DNA from: Paenibacillus sp. PL2-23
GTDB lineage: Bacteria; Bacillota; Bacilli; Paenibacillales; Paenibacillaceae
Length of the DNA stretch: 64,000 nucleotides
Reading direction: 5' to 3'
Assembly: GCF_040834005.1 (NCBI RefSeq)
Contig: NZ_CP162129.1
Location: 1,469,501 to 1,533,500, forward strand
Shown here: piece after piece, positions 25,424 through 35,434 of the stretch
How positions within the stretch are numbered: the stretch's first letter is position 1
How the letters are laid out: each line of letters begins with the position of its first letter
The notes under the pieces: generated by a model
What the model was told of the DNA's origin: nothing
The model's database searches: none
What the model saw: only the letters and a program-made list of their open reading frames with translations
Made by a program: the position numbers and the translations under genes

Positions 25424-26299
25424 CTATGGCATCCGCACCTGCGACGGGGGCATCCCCTTGTACTTCTTGAAGGTCCTGCTGAAGTAATAGATATCATGGA
25501 AGCCTGTCTCTGCGGCGATCTCGGAGACGGTGAGCTTGGTCGTTCGCAGCAGATGATCCGCTTTGTCGAGACGGGCAGCTGTCACGTATTCAGTAACCGT
25601 GCGGCCTGTCAGCTCCTTGAACAGCCGGCTGAAGTGGAAGCGGCTGAGTCCCGCGATGCCGGACAGCAGCTCGACGGAAAGCTCGTCCCTATAGTGCTCC
25701 GCGATATAGCGGAAGACGGGCTCGAAGCGCTCGACGTTTTTCATTCGCTCCGCATGCTCGTCCTTGGTCAGGACGGTGGCCACATGGCCGCGCAGCAGCA
25801 GGGTCATGAGGCGGTACAGCTCGGACTTAATGGCAAGCTCATAGCCGAACTTGCGCTCTCTCAGCTCGCCAATCAAAGCCCGCATGCAGGCATTGGTCGA
25901 CTCGTCCCCGCGAATGAGATTGCGCAGCAGCAGTCGGTTCTGAGATATCGGCGCTATAAACTTTGTTTCGGCGGCGTCCACCGAGCCGCTGTGGAGCAGC
26001 GATATGTCTGAAATCAAGCAATAATAGACAACCTCTGACGTCAGGCTGAAGCCGTAGTGAAGCTCATTGCTGTTGACGACAATCAGATCCCCAGGCAAGG
26101 CATGTATGGGTGTTGAGCCGCATTCAATAACGGCCTCTCCAGCTTCAATAAACAGAAATTCGAGATGCTCGTGCCAATGATGGGGAAACATGACGATGCC
26201 GGCCTGGTCGAAACGGGTCCGGTGCGCCTTGATGGGAAAATGAGGATTCGGCATGCTCATCGTTTCACGAAGCGAGTCGTATTTGCCGGGCATAGTCAT
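25424..26299 (-). CDS. AraC-family regulator with N-terminal cupin
   Basis: The 291-residue regulator has an N-terminal cupin (about 20-140; FPHHWHEHLEFLFIEAGEAVIE) that should bind a sugar-like effector. Its C-terminal double HTH (about 190-290) includes LSGIAGLSRFHFSRLFKELTGRTVTEYV and VSEIAAETGFHDIYYFSRTFKKYKG. ATG 26299 follows AGGAGGG by 8 bp; an earlier open frame has no ribosome-binding site. It is divergent from the oxidoreductase-isomerase operon, with about 155 bp between the starts, so it is the likely regulator of that operon. Confidence 0.92.
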   Translation of the reverse strand: MTMPGKYDSLRETMSMPNPHFPIKAHRTRFDQAGIVMFPHHWHEHLEFLFIEAGEAVIECGSTPIHALPGDLIVVNSNELHYGFSLTSEVVYYCLISDISLLHSGSVDAAETKFIAPISQNRLLLRNLIRGDESTNACMRALIGELRERKFGYELAIKSELYRLMTLLLRGHVATVLTKDEHAERMKNVERFEPVFRYIAEHYRDELSVELLSGIAGLSRFHFSRLFKELTGRTVTEYVTAARLDKADHLLRTTKLTVSEIAAETGFHDIYYFSRTFKKYKGMPPSQVRMP

Positions 26300-26378
26300 G
26301 GATAAGTCCCTCCTTGCCAGAGCACATTTGTACAAACAAACCGCACGCCTTTGCATGGGCGCTTCAGGATGAATTCAT

Positions 26379-26427
26379 TATAATACGAAAGTGTGGACAT
26401 ATAAAAGCTATCCAGTGAAATATCACT
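26379..26427 (+). promoter_or_regulatory. Candidate promoter and palindrome of the sugar operon
   Basis: TATAAT (26379-26384) has no good -35 at 17 bp, as is common for activator-dependent promoters. A palindrome, AGTGA-N4-TCACT (26414-26427), lies 30 bp downstream, before the ribosome-binding site. Confidence 0.4.
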
Positions 26428-26453
26428 TTCAAGGCGATAAGGAGAGGTTGGCA

Positions 26454-27512
26454 ATGGCAGTGGTCCAAATCGGAGTAATCGGCAACGGCTCGATCTCGGC
26501 ATCCCATCTGAATGCTTATCAAAACAACAAAAGTGCAAACATCAATGCCGTTTGCGATCTGAATGAAGAGCGCGCCCGCGCGGCAGCGGACAAATACGGA
26601 GCGGAGAAGGTCTATACGGATTACCGAGAGCTCCTTGCGGACCCCGCGATTAACGCCGTCAGCATCTGCACCTGGAACAATACACATGCGGAGATCAGCA
26701 TTGCAGCCGTGAAGGCTGGCAAGCACGTGCTGGTGGAGAAGCCGCTCTGCCGTACAGTCGAGGAGGCGCTGGAGGTGCAGCGGGCCGTGGAGGCTTCAGA
26801 CCGCATTCTGCAGGTTGGCTTCGTCCGGCGTTACGACAACAACGCTCAGCTGCTCAGAAGCCTGGCCGAGCAAGGCGAATTCGGCGAAATCTATTACGCC
26901 AAGGCGACGGCGTTCCGCCGGCTGGGCAATCCTGGCGGCTGGTTCTCGGACATCGAACGTTCAGGCGGAGGCCCGCTGATCGATATCGGCGTACACGTCA
27001 TCGATCTATGCTGGTATATGATGGGCCGGCCCAAGCCGACAGCCGTCAGCGCCAATACATATCGCAAGCTGGGCAACCGCTCCAACATCCAGAATCTGTC
27101 GTTCTACAAGGCGGCGGATTATGACTCCTCCAAGAATACCATCGAGGATATGGCCAACGCGCTTATTCGGTTCGAGAACGGCGCTTCCCTGATGGTTGAC
27201 GTCAGCTTCACCCTTCATGCCAAGAAGGATGAGATGAGTGTGCGTCTATACGGGGACAAGGGCGGCATGGAGATTGATCCAGAGGCAGTGATCGTATCGG
27301 AGAGGAACAACACGATCGTCAACATTCATCCGCAGACGGATCATAAAGCCTTCGACTTCGCGAGCGGCTTCCAGAACGAAATCGACCACTTCATCGAAAG
27401 CGTGCTGAATGGCACGCAGCCAATCAGCCCCGTGCAGGACGGCGTCGAAATCATGAAAATCTTGTGCGGCATCTACGAATCCGCGGAGAAGGGCCATGAG
27501 GTGAAGCTATGA
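26454..27512 (+). CDS. Gfo/Idh/MocA-family NAD(P)-dependent oxidoreductase
   Basis: The protein of about 352 residues has an N-terminal Rossmann fold (IGVIGNGSISASHLNAY) and the family EKPLC motif (VLVEKPLCRTVEEAL) that carries the catalytic lysine. The C-terminal beta-sheet domain includes GGGPLIDIGVHVIDLCWYMMG, with the GxHxxD pair. Typical substrates are inositols and sugar derivatives oxidised at one carbon. ATG 26454 follows AGGAGAGG by 8 bp. Its stop overlaps the next start (ATGA), and two isomerase/epimerase genes follow, fitting an inositol- or keto-sugar-type catabolic route. Confidence 0.9.
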   Translation: MAVVQIGVIGNGSISASHLNAYQNNKSANINAVCDLNEERARAAADKYGAEKVYTDYRELLADPAINAVSICTWNNTHAEISIAAVKAGKHVLVEKPLCRTVEEALEVQRAVEASDRILQVGFVRRYDNNAQLLRSLAEQGEFGEIYYAKATAFRRLGNPGGWFSDIERSGGGPLIDIGVHVIDLCWYMMGRPKPTAVSANTYRKLGNRSNIQNLSFYKAADYDSSKNTIEDMANALIRFENGASLMVDVSFTLHAKKDEMSVRLYGDKGGMEIDPEAVIVSERNNTIVNIHPQTDHKAFDFASGFQNEIDHFIESVLNGTQPISPVQDGVEIMKILCGIYESAEKGHEVKL

Positions 27513-28366
27513 AGCTGGGCATCAGCACGTACAGCCTGCACAAGGCGTTCTCCTCCGGCGAGCTGTCCATCATCGAGGTCATCGATTATATTGCCAGTAT
27601 CGGAGCGGAGCATGCGGAGATTGTACCGCTTGGGTTCTCGTTGACGGACAATCCGGAGCTGGTTCAGGATATTCGTCAAGCGGCGGGGCGCGGAGGCATC
27701 GAGCTGTCCAATTACGCGATTGGCGCGAATTTCGCCGGCTTGTCGGATGAAGCGTTCGAGAACGAGATTGCACGCGTGAAACGGGAGGTCGATGTCTGTG
27801 CTGCACTCGGCATCTCTCGCATGCGGCATGATGTAGCCTCACCCAAGGACATCTCTATCGGCAGCTTCCTGGCGGAGCTGCCGCGACTGGCACAGGCCTG
27901 CCGCGAAATCGCGGAGCACGCGCAGAGCCGCGGCATTACAACCAGCGTGGAGAATCACGGCTATTTCATACAGCATAGCGACCGGGTGCAGGCGCTTGTC
28001 CAAGCGGTTGGACGGGATAACTTCCGCACGACCCTTGACGTTGGCAACTTCCTGTGCGCGGACGAGAATCCCGTTACCGCCGTCCGCAATAACATTGGGC
28101 TGGCATCCATGGTTCACGTGAAGGACTTCTATATCCGGCCTTCCAAGCGGTATCCGGGCGAAGGCTGGTTCAAGTCCTCCGGCGGCAATTATCTGCGCGG
28201 AGCGATCGTCGGCCAAGGCGATATCGACATGCCGGAGGTGCTCCGCATCGTCAAGGACAGCGGCTACGACGGCTATATCTCTATCGAGTTCGAAGGCATG
28301 GAAGAATGCAAGGCCGGTACAAGGATGGGGTTTGACTACGTCAAGGGATTATGGGCCGCATTATAA
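27509..28366 (+). CDS. Sugar phosphate isomerase/epimerase (AP endonuclease 2-like TIM barrel)
   Basis: This 285-residue xylose-isomerase-like TIM barrel has metal-ligand segments in the expected order: the glutamate of GITTSVENHG, the aspartate of FRTTLDVGNF, HVKDF, and the final glutamate in YDGYISIEFEG. Related proteins include IolE/IolI, hydroxypyruvate isomerase and various epimerases. The ATG overlaps the previous stop by 4 bp, so the two are translationally coupled. The substrate is unknown; pairing with a Gfo/Idh dehydrogenase suggests a keto-intermediate. Confidence 0.87.
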   Translation: MKLGISTYSLHKAFSSGELSIIEVIDYIASIGAEHAEIVPLGFSLTDNPELVQDIRQAAGRGGIELSNYAIGANFAGLSDEAFENEIARVKREVDVCAALGISRMRHDVASPKDISIGSFLAELPRLAQACREIAEHAQSRGITTSVENHGYFIQHSDRVQALVQAVGRDNFRTTLDVGNFLCADENPVTAVRNNIGLASMVHVKDFYIRPSKRYPGEGWFKSSGGNYLRGAIVGQGDIDMPEVLRIVKDSGYDGYISIEFEGMEECKAGTRMGFDYVKGLWAAL

Positions 28367-28386
28367 TACAAGGGAGGAATAAGGGT

Positions 28387-29277
28387 ATGGCATCTCCGAT
28401 TATGACGAATAAGATTGGCGTTATCGTGGACAGCTTCCAGGTCGGCGTAAGAGAAGGACTGCAGAAGGCGAAGCAGGTTGGGGCGGATGGCGTACAGATC
28501 TATGCGGTGAAGGGCGAGATGGACCCTGACAATCTATCGCCTGCGGCGCGCAAGGAGCTGAGGTCGTATATAGAGTCGCTGGGCTTGCAGATATCAGCGC
28601 TTGTCGGCGATCTTGGCGGCCATGGCTTCCAGGATTCTGCCCAGAATCTGTACAAGATCGATAAATCGAAACGAATTATGGAGCTTGGCATGGAGCTTGG
28701 CACGAATATTATTACGACGCATATCGGCATTGTGCCAGACGACACGAACAGCCAAGTGTATGAATCCATGCATGCGGCTTGTGAGGAGCTTAGCCGCTTT
28801 GCCAGCGGGATGGGCGCATACTTCGCAATCGAGACGGGACCGGAGACGTCCCAGCATCTGAAATCCTTCCTCGACAGTCTTGGATCGAGAGGCGTATCCG
28901 TTAACTTCGATCCCGCGAACATGGTAATGGTGACCGGCGATGACCCTGTACAGGGTGTATATATGCTGAAGGACTACATCGTGCATACCCATGCCAAGGA
29001 CGGCGTGAAGCTGGGCAGCATCGATCCCAGGGACGTCTACGGCTTTTATGGGTACGAGGCGGAGCTCGATCACGAGAAGGTTGCCTCCATGGCGGAATCC
29101 GGCGAGGCGTTCCGCGAGGTGCCCCTTGGAGAAGGCAGCGTCGACTGGAACGCTTACCTTCAGGCATTAAAGGACATTGGGTACGGAGGCTATCTGACGA
29201 TTGAGCGCGAGGTTGGAACAAATCCGGAGGGGGACATTCGGCTAGCCGTTGAGTTTCTGAAAAAGTATAGACGTTAA
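28387..29277 (+). CDS. Second sugar phosphate isomerase/epimerase
   Basis: A 296-residue TIM barrel of the same superfamily as its upstream neighbour, but not closely similar. IGVIVDSFQVG opens it, then FAIETGPETS, VSVNFDPANM, HTHAKDGVK and the final YLTIEREVG supply likely metal ligands. GGGAGG precedes the ATG at 28387 by 10 bp; the open frame begins earlier, within the previous gene, but lacks a site there. It is the last gene of the operon, ending 14 bp before a terminator. Together the three genes would convert an oxidised sugar or cyclitol. Confidence 0.87.
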   Translation: MASPIMTNKIGVIVDSFQVGVREGLQKAKQVGADGVQIYAVKGEMDPDNLSPAARKELRSYIESLGLQISALVGDLGGHGFQDSAQNLYKIDKSKRIMELGMELGTNIITTHIGIVPDDTNSQVYESMHAACEELSRFASGMGAYFAIETGPETSQHLKSFLDSLGSRGVSVNFDPANMVMVTGDDPVQGVYMLKDYIVHTHAKDGVKLGSIDPRDVYGFYGYEAELDHEKVASMAESGEAFREVPLGEGSVDWNAYLQALKDIGYGGYLTIEREVGTNPEGDIRLAVEFLKKYRR

Positions 29278-29290
29278 CTGTCACCTCTAG

Positions 29291-29335
29291 GCCCTTGCAA
29301 CGATGGCTATACGCTATTGTTAGCAAGGGCTTTTT
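29291..29335 (+). terminator. Terminator of the sugar operon
   Basis: GCCCTTGC (29291-29298) pairs with GCAAGGGC (29323-29330), followed by five T. Confidence 0.85.
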
Positions 29336-29443
29336 GTTGTTGCTATATTTTATAGTTGTTGCACACTTCACAAGGCTAGTGTCGAATATGGATTTCCATT
29401 GTAGGAAATAATGGGAACATGTCGAATAAACGGGTGATTTCAA

Positions 29444-30937
29444 GTGAGTAAAGAGACGGAAGCGGCGACAATGGGGCAGGAGCTCTCTTCTGATCTGGAG
29501 CAGAACCTGCGGCAGCTTAAGCGTATATTCCAAGGCAGCGGAGATATCCTGTTCAGGCCTTGGGGCTACGGTTCGGACTACAGCAGCAAAGCGTGCTCGA
29601 TTTACTATAGCACGCTGGTCCAAGAGGATGCGGTCAACTATATGAAGTTGTCGCTGCAGGACCTCGAGAAGCATGAGGTGGGTCCAGGAACAGGAGTTTC
29701 CTTGGAGAAGCTTCAGCTTTTTTTTGAAAACAACGGGGCATCGACACGGAAAGCGATGCTTGTGGATCATATGACGCAGCTCGTAGAGGAAATTTCAAAC
29801 GGAAAGCTGGTCATCTTATTCGATGGCTGGAGCAAGGCGCTGAGCTATCAAGCGCAATCGGTGGAAACCAGGCAGATTAATGAGCCGGTGAATGAATCCG
29901 TTGTGTTGGGACCACGCGAGAGCACAGTAGAAAATTTAGAAAAAAACTTAGGCTTGCTCAGGCTGAGACTCAAAACGCCAAAATTTAAAATTGAGATGGT
30001 GACGGGTGGCGGTGGAACCCAAACCACAATAGCATACGGCTATATCGAAGGGACGGTCGACGACGAGCTGCTGACGGAATTTAAGCAAAGAATGAAGCAA
30101 ATGGAGTCAACGGAAATACTGGAGACGTCTTATATCGAGCAGCTTATTGAGGATTCTGTCTGGTCCCCGTTCCCCCAGCATCGCTATACCGAAAGAACGG
30201 ATATGGCGGTCGCCGCTCTGCTTGACGGCAAAATTGTCGTTCTTGTACAGGGCACGGGAGGCATGCTTTTATGCCCCGGATTATTCCCGGAATTTTTCCA
30301 ATCCAGCGAGGATTATTACCAGCGCACCGTGATCTCCTCCATGATTCGCTGGCTGCGCATTGTTGCGTTTATTATCGCGCTTACCTTGCCCAGCATCTAT
30401 ATCGCGCTGTCGACCTTTCACCCCGAGCTGATACCGACAGTGCTACTGCTGGCGATACTGAACGCGAGAGAAGGCATACCGCTGCCGGCTTTTTTCGAAG
30501 CGCTGCTGATGGAGTTTTTTTTCGAGCTGATGCGGGAGGCCGGCGTCAGGCTGCCTCGTCCAATCGGATCGGCGGTCAGTATCGTTGGCGCGCTTGTTAT
30601 CGGTGACGCGGCGATCAGCGCAGGCATTGCGTCTCCTATTATGGTTATTGTCGTTGCGCTTACAGGCATCGCTTCCTTCTCTATCCCGCAATACGGGATG
30701 GCGATTGCCCTGCGCATATTACGATTTCCGTTAATGATAAGCGCGGCTGTGCTTGGAGGCTTCGGCATGATGATCTGCATCCTGTTTATGCTGCTTCACC
30801 TATGCAAGCTTCGTTCGCTTGGCCAGCCTTATCTGGCGGGTCTTGGGCCATTCCGAGTTCAGGATCTTCGTGACATTGTGATGCGTGTACCGCTCAAAAA
30901 GCTGCTCCGTTCACCCCGAAGCCTGCATAAACGATGA
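29444..30937 (+). CDS. Spore germinant receptor A subunit (GerA family)
   Basis: The 497-residue protein has the GerA/SpoVAF architecture: a large hydrophilic N-terminal half (to about 290) with the HRYTERTDMAVAALLDGKIVVLVQGT segment, then five or so membrane segments from about residue 300, and a short basic C-terminus. It would sit in the spore inner membrane as part of the nutrient receptor. The start is GTG 29444 with a modest GGGTGA upstream. It heads an operon in the order A, C, D, B. Which nutrient it senses cannot be told. Expression is expected from a forespore (sigma-G) promoter, which I could not place confidently. Confidence 0.93.
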   Translation: MSKETEAATMGQELSSDLEQNLRQLKRIFQGSGDILFRPWGYGSDYSSKACSIYYSTLVQEDAVNYMKLSLQDLEKHEVGPGTGVSLEKLQLFFENNGASTRKAMLVDHMTQLVEEISNGKLVILFDGWSKALSYQAQSVETRQINEPVNESVVLGPRESTVENLEKNLGLLRLRLKTPKFKIEMVTGGGGTQTTIAYGYIEGTVDDELLTEFKQRMKQMESTEILETSYIEQLIEDSVWSPFPQHRYTERTDMAVAALLDGKIVVLVQGTGGMLLCPGLFPEFFQSSEDYYQRTVISSMIRWLRIVAFIIALTLPSIYIALSTFHPELIPTVLLLAILNAREGIPLPAFFEALLMEFFFELMREAGVRLPRPIGSAVSIVGALVIGDAAISAGIASPIMVIVVALTGIASFSIPQYGMAIALRILRFPLMISAAVLGGFGMMICILFMLLHLCKLRSLGQPYLAGLGPFRVQDLRDIVMRVPLKKLLRSPRSLHKR

Positions 30938-30951
30938 AAGGGAGGAGCGGG

Positions 30952-32100
30952 ATGGTCTACAAGGCAACAATCGTTATTCTGTTCATGTCTTTCATCCTGA
31001 CGGGCTGCTGGAGCAAATATGAGCTTACGGAACGGGCCTTCGTTATGGGAGTGGCTCTGGATTTGCGGGAGGACGGCCGAATTGAAATGCTGACGCAAAT
31101 GTATCGTCCAACCTCCTCGGAAATCGGAAAATCGACAGCTACGATTTCAGAATCCAGTGTGAATATCAAGACGGCGGACGACACCGTCATGGAAGCGATT
31201 CGCGATATTCCGATTCATCTGGGCCGGCTTGGGCAATGGAGCCATATGCGCGTCATTATTGTAGGGGAGAAGCTGGCGCGTTCGATGAATTTGCTGGAGG
31301 GGCTCGATTTTTTTTACAGGGATCATGAACCGAGGGCCAGTGTTTCCATTATGATCTCGAAGGGCAAGGCGGCCAAACTGTTCGAGAAAAGTCCTCTGAT
31401 TGAGCAGACGACGGCACAGCAGCTGCTGCGTTCGGAGGTAGCCTCTTATATGAATGCCGCCAAAACGGTGGACACCAGCCTGCTTGACTTAGTTCGCGAT
31501 ATGAAGAGCGCCCACCCGGATACTGCAATCGCATATGTGTATGAGGATACACGAACCTCCCATATGTTTTCTGCAGCTGGAATGGCGCTGATTAAGGACG
31601 GCAGGATGACAGGCGTGCTTCCATCGAGCAGGGTCGAGGGATATCTGATGCTCACACAGAAATATCAGTCTGGCGCCATCGAGATTCGATGTCCGGGACG
31701 GAATCGAGCGGAAGAGTCGGTAGAAGTGCTGACTCTGGATACCAACGTTAAGCCGCATATTCAAGGGGAGCAGATTGAAGTGAAGGTAAAAATCGATGCC
31801 GAAATATCTATTAATGAGCTGAAATGCACGAAGATCGCCAGCAAGGAAGATGAGCGCGCGTTTAATCGCAAGGTCGAGAAGGAGATCTCTCGACAGGTGA
31901 AGGAAGCGATCCAGACGCTGCAGGAGCAGAAGATCGACGCCATTGGCATTGGCAAATGGATATACCGCCATCATCCAAAGGAATGGGAGCGGCTCAAGCC
32001 CAATTGGGACGAGAGGTTTGCGGCCATTCCCTTCAAGATCGAGACCAAAATGAAGCTGGTGACGAACGGCACCATTACCAGCAAGAAGCTGTCCAAATAA
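30952..32100 (+). CDS. Spore germinant receptor C subunit (Ger(x)C lipoprotein)
   Basis: The protein of about 382 residues has a lipoprotein signal peptide ending at the lipobox LTGC (cysteine about residue 18), followed by KYELTERAFVMGVALDL, typical of Ger(x)C proteins. The C-terminal domain (KEISRQVKEAIQTLQEQKIDAIGIGKWIYRHHPKEWERLKPNW) is the family signature. ATG 30952 lies 7 bp after GGGAGG; an ATG at 30934 overlaps the gerA stop but has no site. It would be anchored on the outer face of the spore inner membrane. Confidence 0.93.
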   Translation: MVYKATIVILFMSFILTGCWSKYELTERAFVMGVALDLREDGRIEMLTQMYRPTSSEIGKSTATISESSVNIKTADDTVMEAIRDIPIHLGRLGQWSHMRVIIVGEKLARSMNLLEGLDFFYRDHEPRASVSIMISKGKAAKLFEKSPLIEQTTAQQLLRSEVASYMNAAKTVDTSLLDLVRDMKSAHPDTAIAYVYEDTRTSHMFSAAGMALIKDGRMTGVLPSSRVEGYLMLTQKYQSGAIEIRCPGRNRAEESVEVLTLDTNVKPHIQGEQIEVKVKIDAEISINELKCTKIASKEDERAFNRKVEKEISRQVKEAIQTLQEQKIDAIGIGKWIYRHHPKEWERLKPNWDERFAAIPFKIETKMKLVTNGTITSKKLSK

Positions 32101-32123
32101 AAAGGTGGTGACCTCACACATCC

Positions 32124-32375
32124 ATGTGGGAAAGAATGCTGATTGTCGGGACCGCACTCGTCGGCATGGCGTTGTATGACGGCTTCACTTTGCGAAATAA
32201 GCTTGCAGCAAGGGGGAAGCTGGTATACGGCGCGCTTATTGCGTTATCCTTGTATGCCGCCGTCGATTTTATATTTACGCTGAATCTGTTCGATTACCTG
32301 GACGCGGTGATTATACCGTTCGAGTCGACGGCCAAAGCGATTGAGGAAGCACTCAAAACCGACTGGGAGAAGTAA
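32124..32375 (+). CDS. Small two-TM protein of the germination operon (D-subunit-like)
   Basis: The 83-residue protein has two predicted membrane helices (about 5-21 and 34-56) and a charged tail ending in ALKTDWEK. Small proteins of this size with two TM segments occur within or beside germinant receptor operons (so-called D subunits) and modulate receptor activity. Its position between the C and B genes and lack of any other domain support the same role. The AAAGGTGGTGA box is about 13 bp upstream, so translation may be modest. Confidence 0.7.
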   Translation: MWERMLIVGTALVGMALYDGFTLRNKLAARGKLVYGALIALSLYAAVDFIFTLNLFDYLDAVIIPFESTAKAIEEALKTDWEK

Positions 32376-32417
32376 GCGTTAGGGGCAAGCTGATGGCCAA
32401 GCTGAAGGAGGAGCCGC

Positions 32418-33506
32418 ATGAAGAAGGAGCAGATCAGCCACATGCAAGCGGGAGTACTACTCTTTGTATTTATGACGGGGTCCTCCATTATTAATATTCC
32501 GGGTCCTCTTATTGCCAAAGCTGGCAATGGCGCATGGATTTCTCTGCTGCTGTCCGGCGCCTGGGGTCTCTGTGTGCTGTCCATGCTGCTTTTCCTGTAC
32601 AAACGATTTCCAGAGCTTAGCTATATCGACTACAGCCGCAAGCTAATCGGACATGTGCCAACGCTGTTATTTGGCCTCATGACGCTCACCTTTCTGTTCC
32701 AGATGCTATCGGCTATTGTGATGGATGTTGGTTTGTTTATGGTGACCTCCATGCTGCGGCAGACGCCCGTCTATGTGTTCACTTCATTGATCCTGCTCAT
32801 CGCTGCGATGACGGTCAGGGCGGGCATTGAGGTTATCGCCCGAATGTTCATGATCATTATGATGTTCAGCGTATTTTTTATATCCATTACATTATTGCTC
32901 GCGATCCCTGACTATCACCCCGAATTTCTGCTGCCGATTATTCCGAAGGGGATCAAGCCTGTGCTGCACGGCGCATACTTCACATTCGGCTTTCCTTATG
33001 CCGAGGTATTTATGTTCGGGATGATTATGCAGCATGTGGGGATCAAATATAGGCACAAGGTTTCAAGGTGCATGCTGATTGCGCTTGGCCTGAATGTCAT
33101 TACCTTGATGATATCGGTGGTCAGCTCGATTATGATATTCGGCCCATATGCGAGCGTTCAGCCATATGTGCTGTTTGCGGTGGCGCGGCTTGTGGAATTT
33201 CAGGAAATCATTCAGCGCATTGAATCGATTATCGGCATGTCGCTCATATTGGGCTCTTATATGAAAGCGACGATTACCCTGCATGTTATCTGCCTGTTTC
33301 TTGCGCGTCTCTTCGGGCTGGAGAACAGCTCAGCGCTTGCGCTGCCGGTTGCGTTCCTCTGCTTTATCGCAGGGCTGGTTACCTTTGATGGTCCTTCGCA
33401 ATGGGGAATGGTTGTGACGGCTGTGCACCCCTTATGGGCGTTTGCTGTTTTTTTTCTGCCGGTTGCCATTCTGACGGTGACAGCGGCGGTTAGGAGAAAT
33501 GTGTAG
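32418..33506 (+). CDS. Spore germinant receptor B subunit (GerAB-type permease)
   Basis: The 362-residue integral membrane protein of the APC-superfamily spore permease type (GerAB/YndE) has about ten TM segments. KEQISHMQAGVLLFVFMTGSSIINIPG at the N-terminus contains the unwound TM1 motif expected to line the nutrient pocket. AAGGAGG precedes the ATG by 7 bp. It is last in the ger operon; in many operons B precedes C, so the A-C-D-B order is a variant. Confidence 0.93.
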   Translation: MKKEQISHMQAGVLLFVFMTGSSIINIPGPLIAKAGNGAWISLLLSGAWGLCVLSMLLFLYKRFPELSYIDYSRKLIGHVPTLLFGLMTLTFLFQMLSAIVMDVGLFMVTSMLRQTPVYVFTSLILLIAAMTVRAGIEVIARMFMIIMMFSVFFISITLLLAIPDYHPEFLLPIIPKGIKPVLHGAYFTFGFPYAEVFMFGMIMQHVGIKYRHKVSRCMLIALGLNVITLMISVVSSIMIFGPYASVQPYVLFAVARLVEFQEIIQRIESIIGMSLILGSYMKATITLHVICLFLARLFGLENSSALALPVAFLCFIAGLVTFDGPSQWGMVVTAVHPLWAFAVFFLPVAILTVTAAVRRNV

Positions 33507-33574
33507 CGTGAAGACGGTCGATTCCTGTAAAATGGTGTCATATTGTTGGCATCATTAGGAAGGGGATACTCCGG

Positions 33575-35296
33575 TTGAATCGTTTGCTGACTCGCATGGT
33601 TTTGTTTTTCTCTTGTTTAATTATTGCCGCGGTGGTCGTGTTAGGCTTCACGATTTACCGTTCCTCCATGAGTCTTGTTGAAAGCTCGCTGGGGGCGCAG
33701 GCCCAGCTGGCGGCCGAGAATGCCGCCAAGCTTATCGATCCTGAGAAGTATGCGGCATTGACGCCGGATGCAGGAGAAACGGCTTATTATTACGAGCTGC
33801 GAGAGCAGCTGAACGAGCTGCGAGAGCTGAACGGGCTTAAGTACTTATACACGTTAGGGCGTGGTGAGGAAGGTGGCCAATACTATTATTATTATATGGT
33901 TGACGGCGCGCCTATGGACGTTTCTGAGGATGATTTCTCGCCAATCGGCACAAGAGAGGATTACGCTTATCCCGGTATGCTTCAAGCGTTCGCGGAAGGG
34001 AATCCTGTTGTTGGAGAGCTGACCAACGATGAGCAATACGGAGCGACGATTACGGCATATGTGCCGCTTCAGGATGCGGATGGTGCATTAATGGGGCTTA
34101 TCGGCGCGGACTTCGATTCCACCAAGGTGTATGCGCTAATGGCGGACAATACTAGGACGACGCTGATCGTTGCGGGTGCCATTATTGCGGCAGGCATCGC
34201 GCTGGTCTTCGCCCTGGCAAGCTATTTGACACGGCCGCTGCAGCAGCTGACAACAACGGTTGCCAAAGTGAGAGAAGGCGATATGACTGTGGATATCGGG
34301 ATCAAGCGCAAGGACGAGATTGGCCATCTGGCGATGACGTTCCAGCAGCTTGTGAGCAATACAAGAACGGTTATTCGCAGCATGAGAGACAATTCGGAAC
34401 GGCTGCTGACGGCTTCGGAAGGCGTGTCCCACCATGCAAGGAGCACAACGGAGGCAAGCCGGCAGATCGCAGCCAGCATTCATGAAGCCTCCGCAGGGGC
34501 TTCCACCCAGGTAAGCCGTGCGACCGATATGACCAAGGCGGTAGAAAGCGTAGCTCGCAGCATGCAGCGGATTACGGAATCGGCGGGCGTAGTGTCTGAG
34601 ATTGCCCAGGATACTAAGGAACGCTCCGATCGGGGCAAGGTGCTTATCGGCAGCGCGGTATCGGAGATGGAGAGGATCGGAGAAGCAGCGGGCGCCATGC
34701 TGGAGGCAACGAAGCGGCTTGAGAGCCGCTCTGGAGAGATTGGCGGCATTACGTCTGTGCTGGCGGATATTGCTTCGCAGACGAACCTACTGGCTCTGAA
34801 TGCGGCGATCGAAGCCGCAAACGCCGGTGAGCACGGGAGAGGTTTTGCGGTTGTTGCGGATCAGGTGCGAAAGCTTGCGGTGCAATCCCGCACGTTTGCG
34901 GAGCAGATCGCGGGACTTATCGAAGCGACTCGCGCAGAGACAGTCCAGCTGTCGGCGGACATGGCGGACAATGCCGTTAAGGTGAAGGACGGAATCGGAG
35001 TGGTTAAGGAAGCCGGAGAGACCTTCTACGCGATCGTGAATGGGCTGGATTTGGTTCACGCCCAGCTGCAGGAGATGTACGCCGCGTCGCAAGAGGTATC
35101 CGCCGAATCGGAGGAGGTGGCGGCGAGCGTGGAGGAGATGGAGCGGATATCCCGCAACGCCGCCCAGCATTTCCAGGGCATCGCGGACAGCTCTGGCGCT
35201 CAGATCATATCGATGGATGAGGTGGCGGTATCCGCTGAATCGCTCCGTGGCATATCGAACGAGCTGGACGCTTTGAATCGGCGGTTTACGGTTTAA
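33575..35296 (+). CDS. Methyl-accepting chemotaxis protein
   Basis: This 573-residue transducer has TM1 (about 8-28), an extracellular sensor of about 165 residues (Cache-like, with [20 protein letters not shown]), TM2 (about 193-213), a HAMP domain (about 214-265) and a cytoplasmic signalling domain with the hairpin tip [35 protein letters not shown] (about 400-435). The ligand is unknown. The start is a TTG with AAGGGG 11 bp upstream. It follows the ger operon by 68 bp without a visible terminator, but a functional link to germination is not implied. Confidence 0.93.
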   Translation: MNRLLTRMVLFFSCLIIAAVVVLGFTIYRSSMSLVESSLGAQAQLAAENAAKLIDPEKYAALTPDAGETAYYYELREQLNELRELNGLKYLYTLGRGEEGGQYYYYYMVDGAPMDVSEDDFSPIGTREDYAYPGMLQAFAEGNPVVGELTNDEQYGATITAYVPLQDADGALMGLIGADFDSTKVYALMADNTRTTLIVAGAIIAAGIALVFALASYLTRPLQQLTTTVAKVREGDMTVDIGIKRKDEIGHLAMTFQQLVSNTRTVIRSMRDNSERLLTASEGVSHHARSTTEASRQIAASIHEASAGASTQVSRATDMTKAVESVARSMQRITESAGVVSEIAQDTKERSDRGKVLIGSAVSEMERIGEAAGAMLEATKRLESRSGEIGGITSVLADIASQTNLLALNAAIEAANAGEHGRGFAVVADQVRKLAVQSRTFAEQIAGLIEATRAETVQLSADMADNAVKVKDGIGVVKEAGETFYAIVNGLDLVHAQLQEMYAASQEVSAESEEVAASVEEMERISRNAAQHFQGIADSSGAQIISMDEVAVSAESLRGISNELDALNRRFTV

Positions 35297-35434
35297 GGCG
35301 CCAGTATGGGCGGCCATTTATAATTTTGACTTATAGTATAGGAATACGGTGGATTTAAGGGTATAATCGGTAATAGTGTATCATCAACCTAAACGGCCCA
35401 TGCGGCTAATCTATTTGGTAAGGAGTAATTGGCA

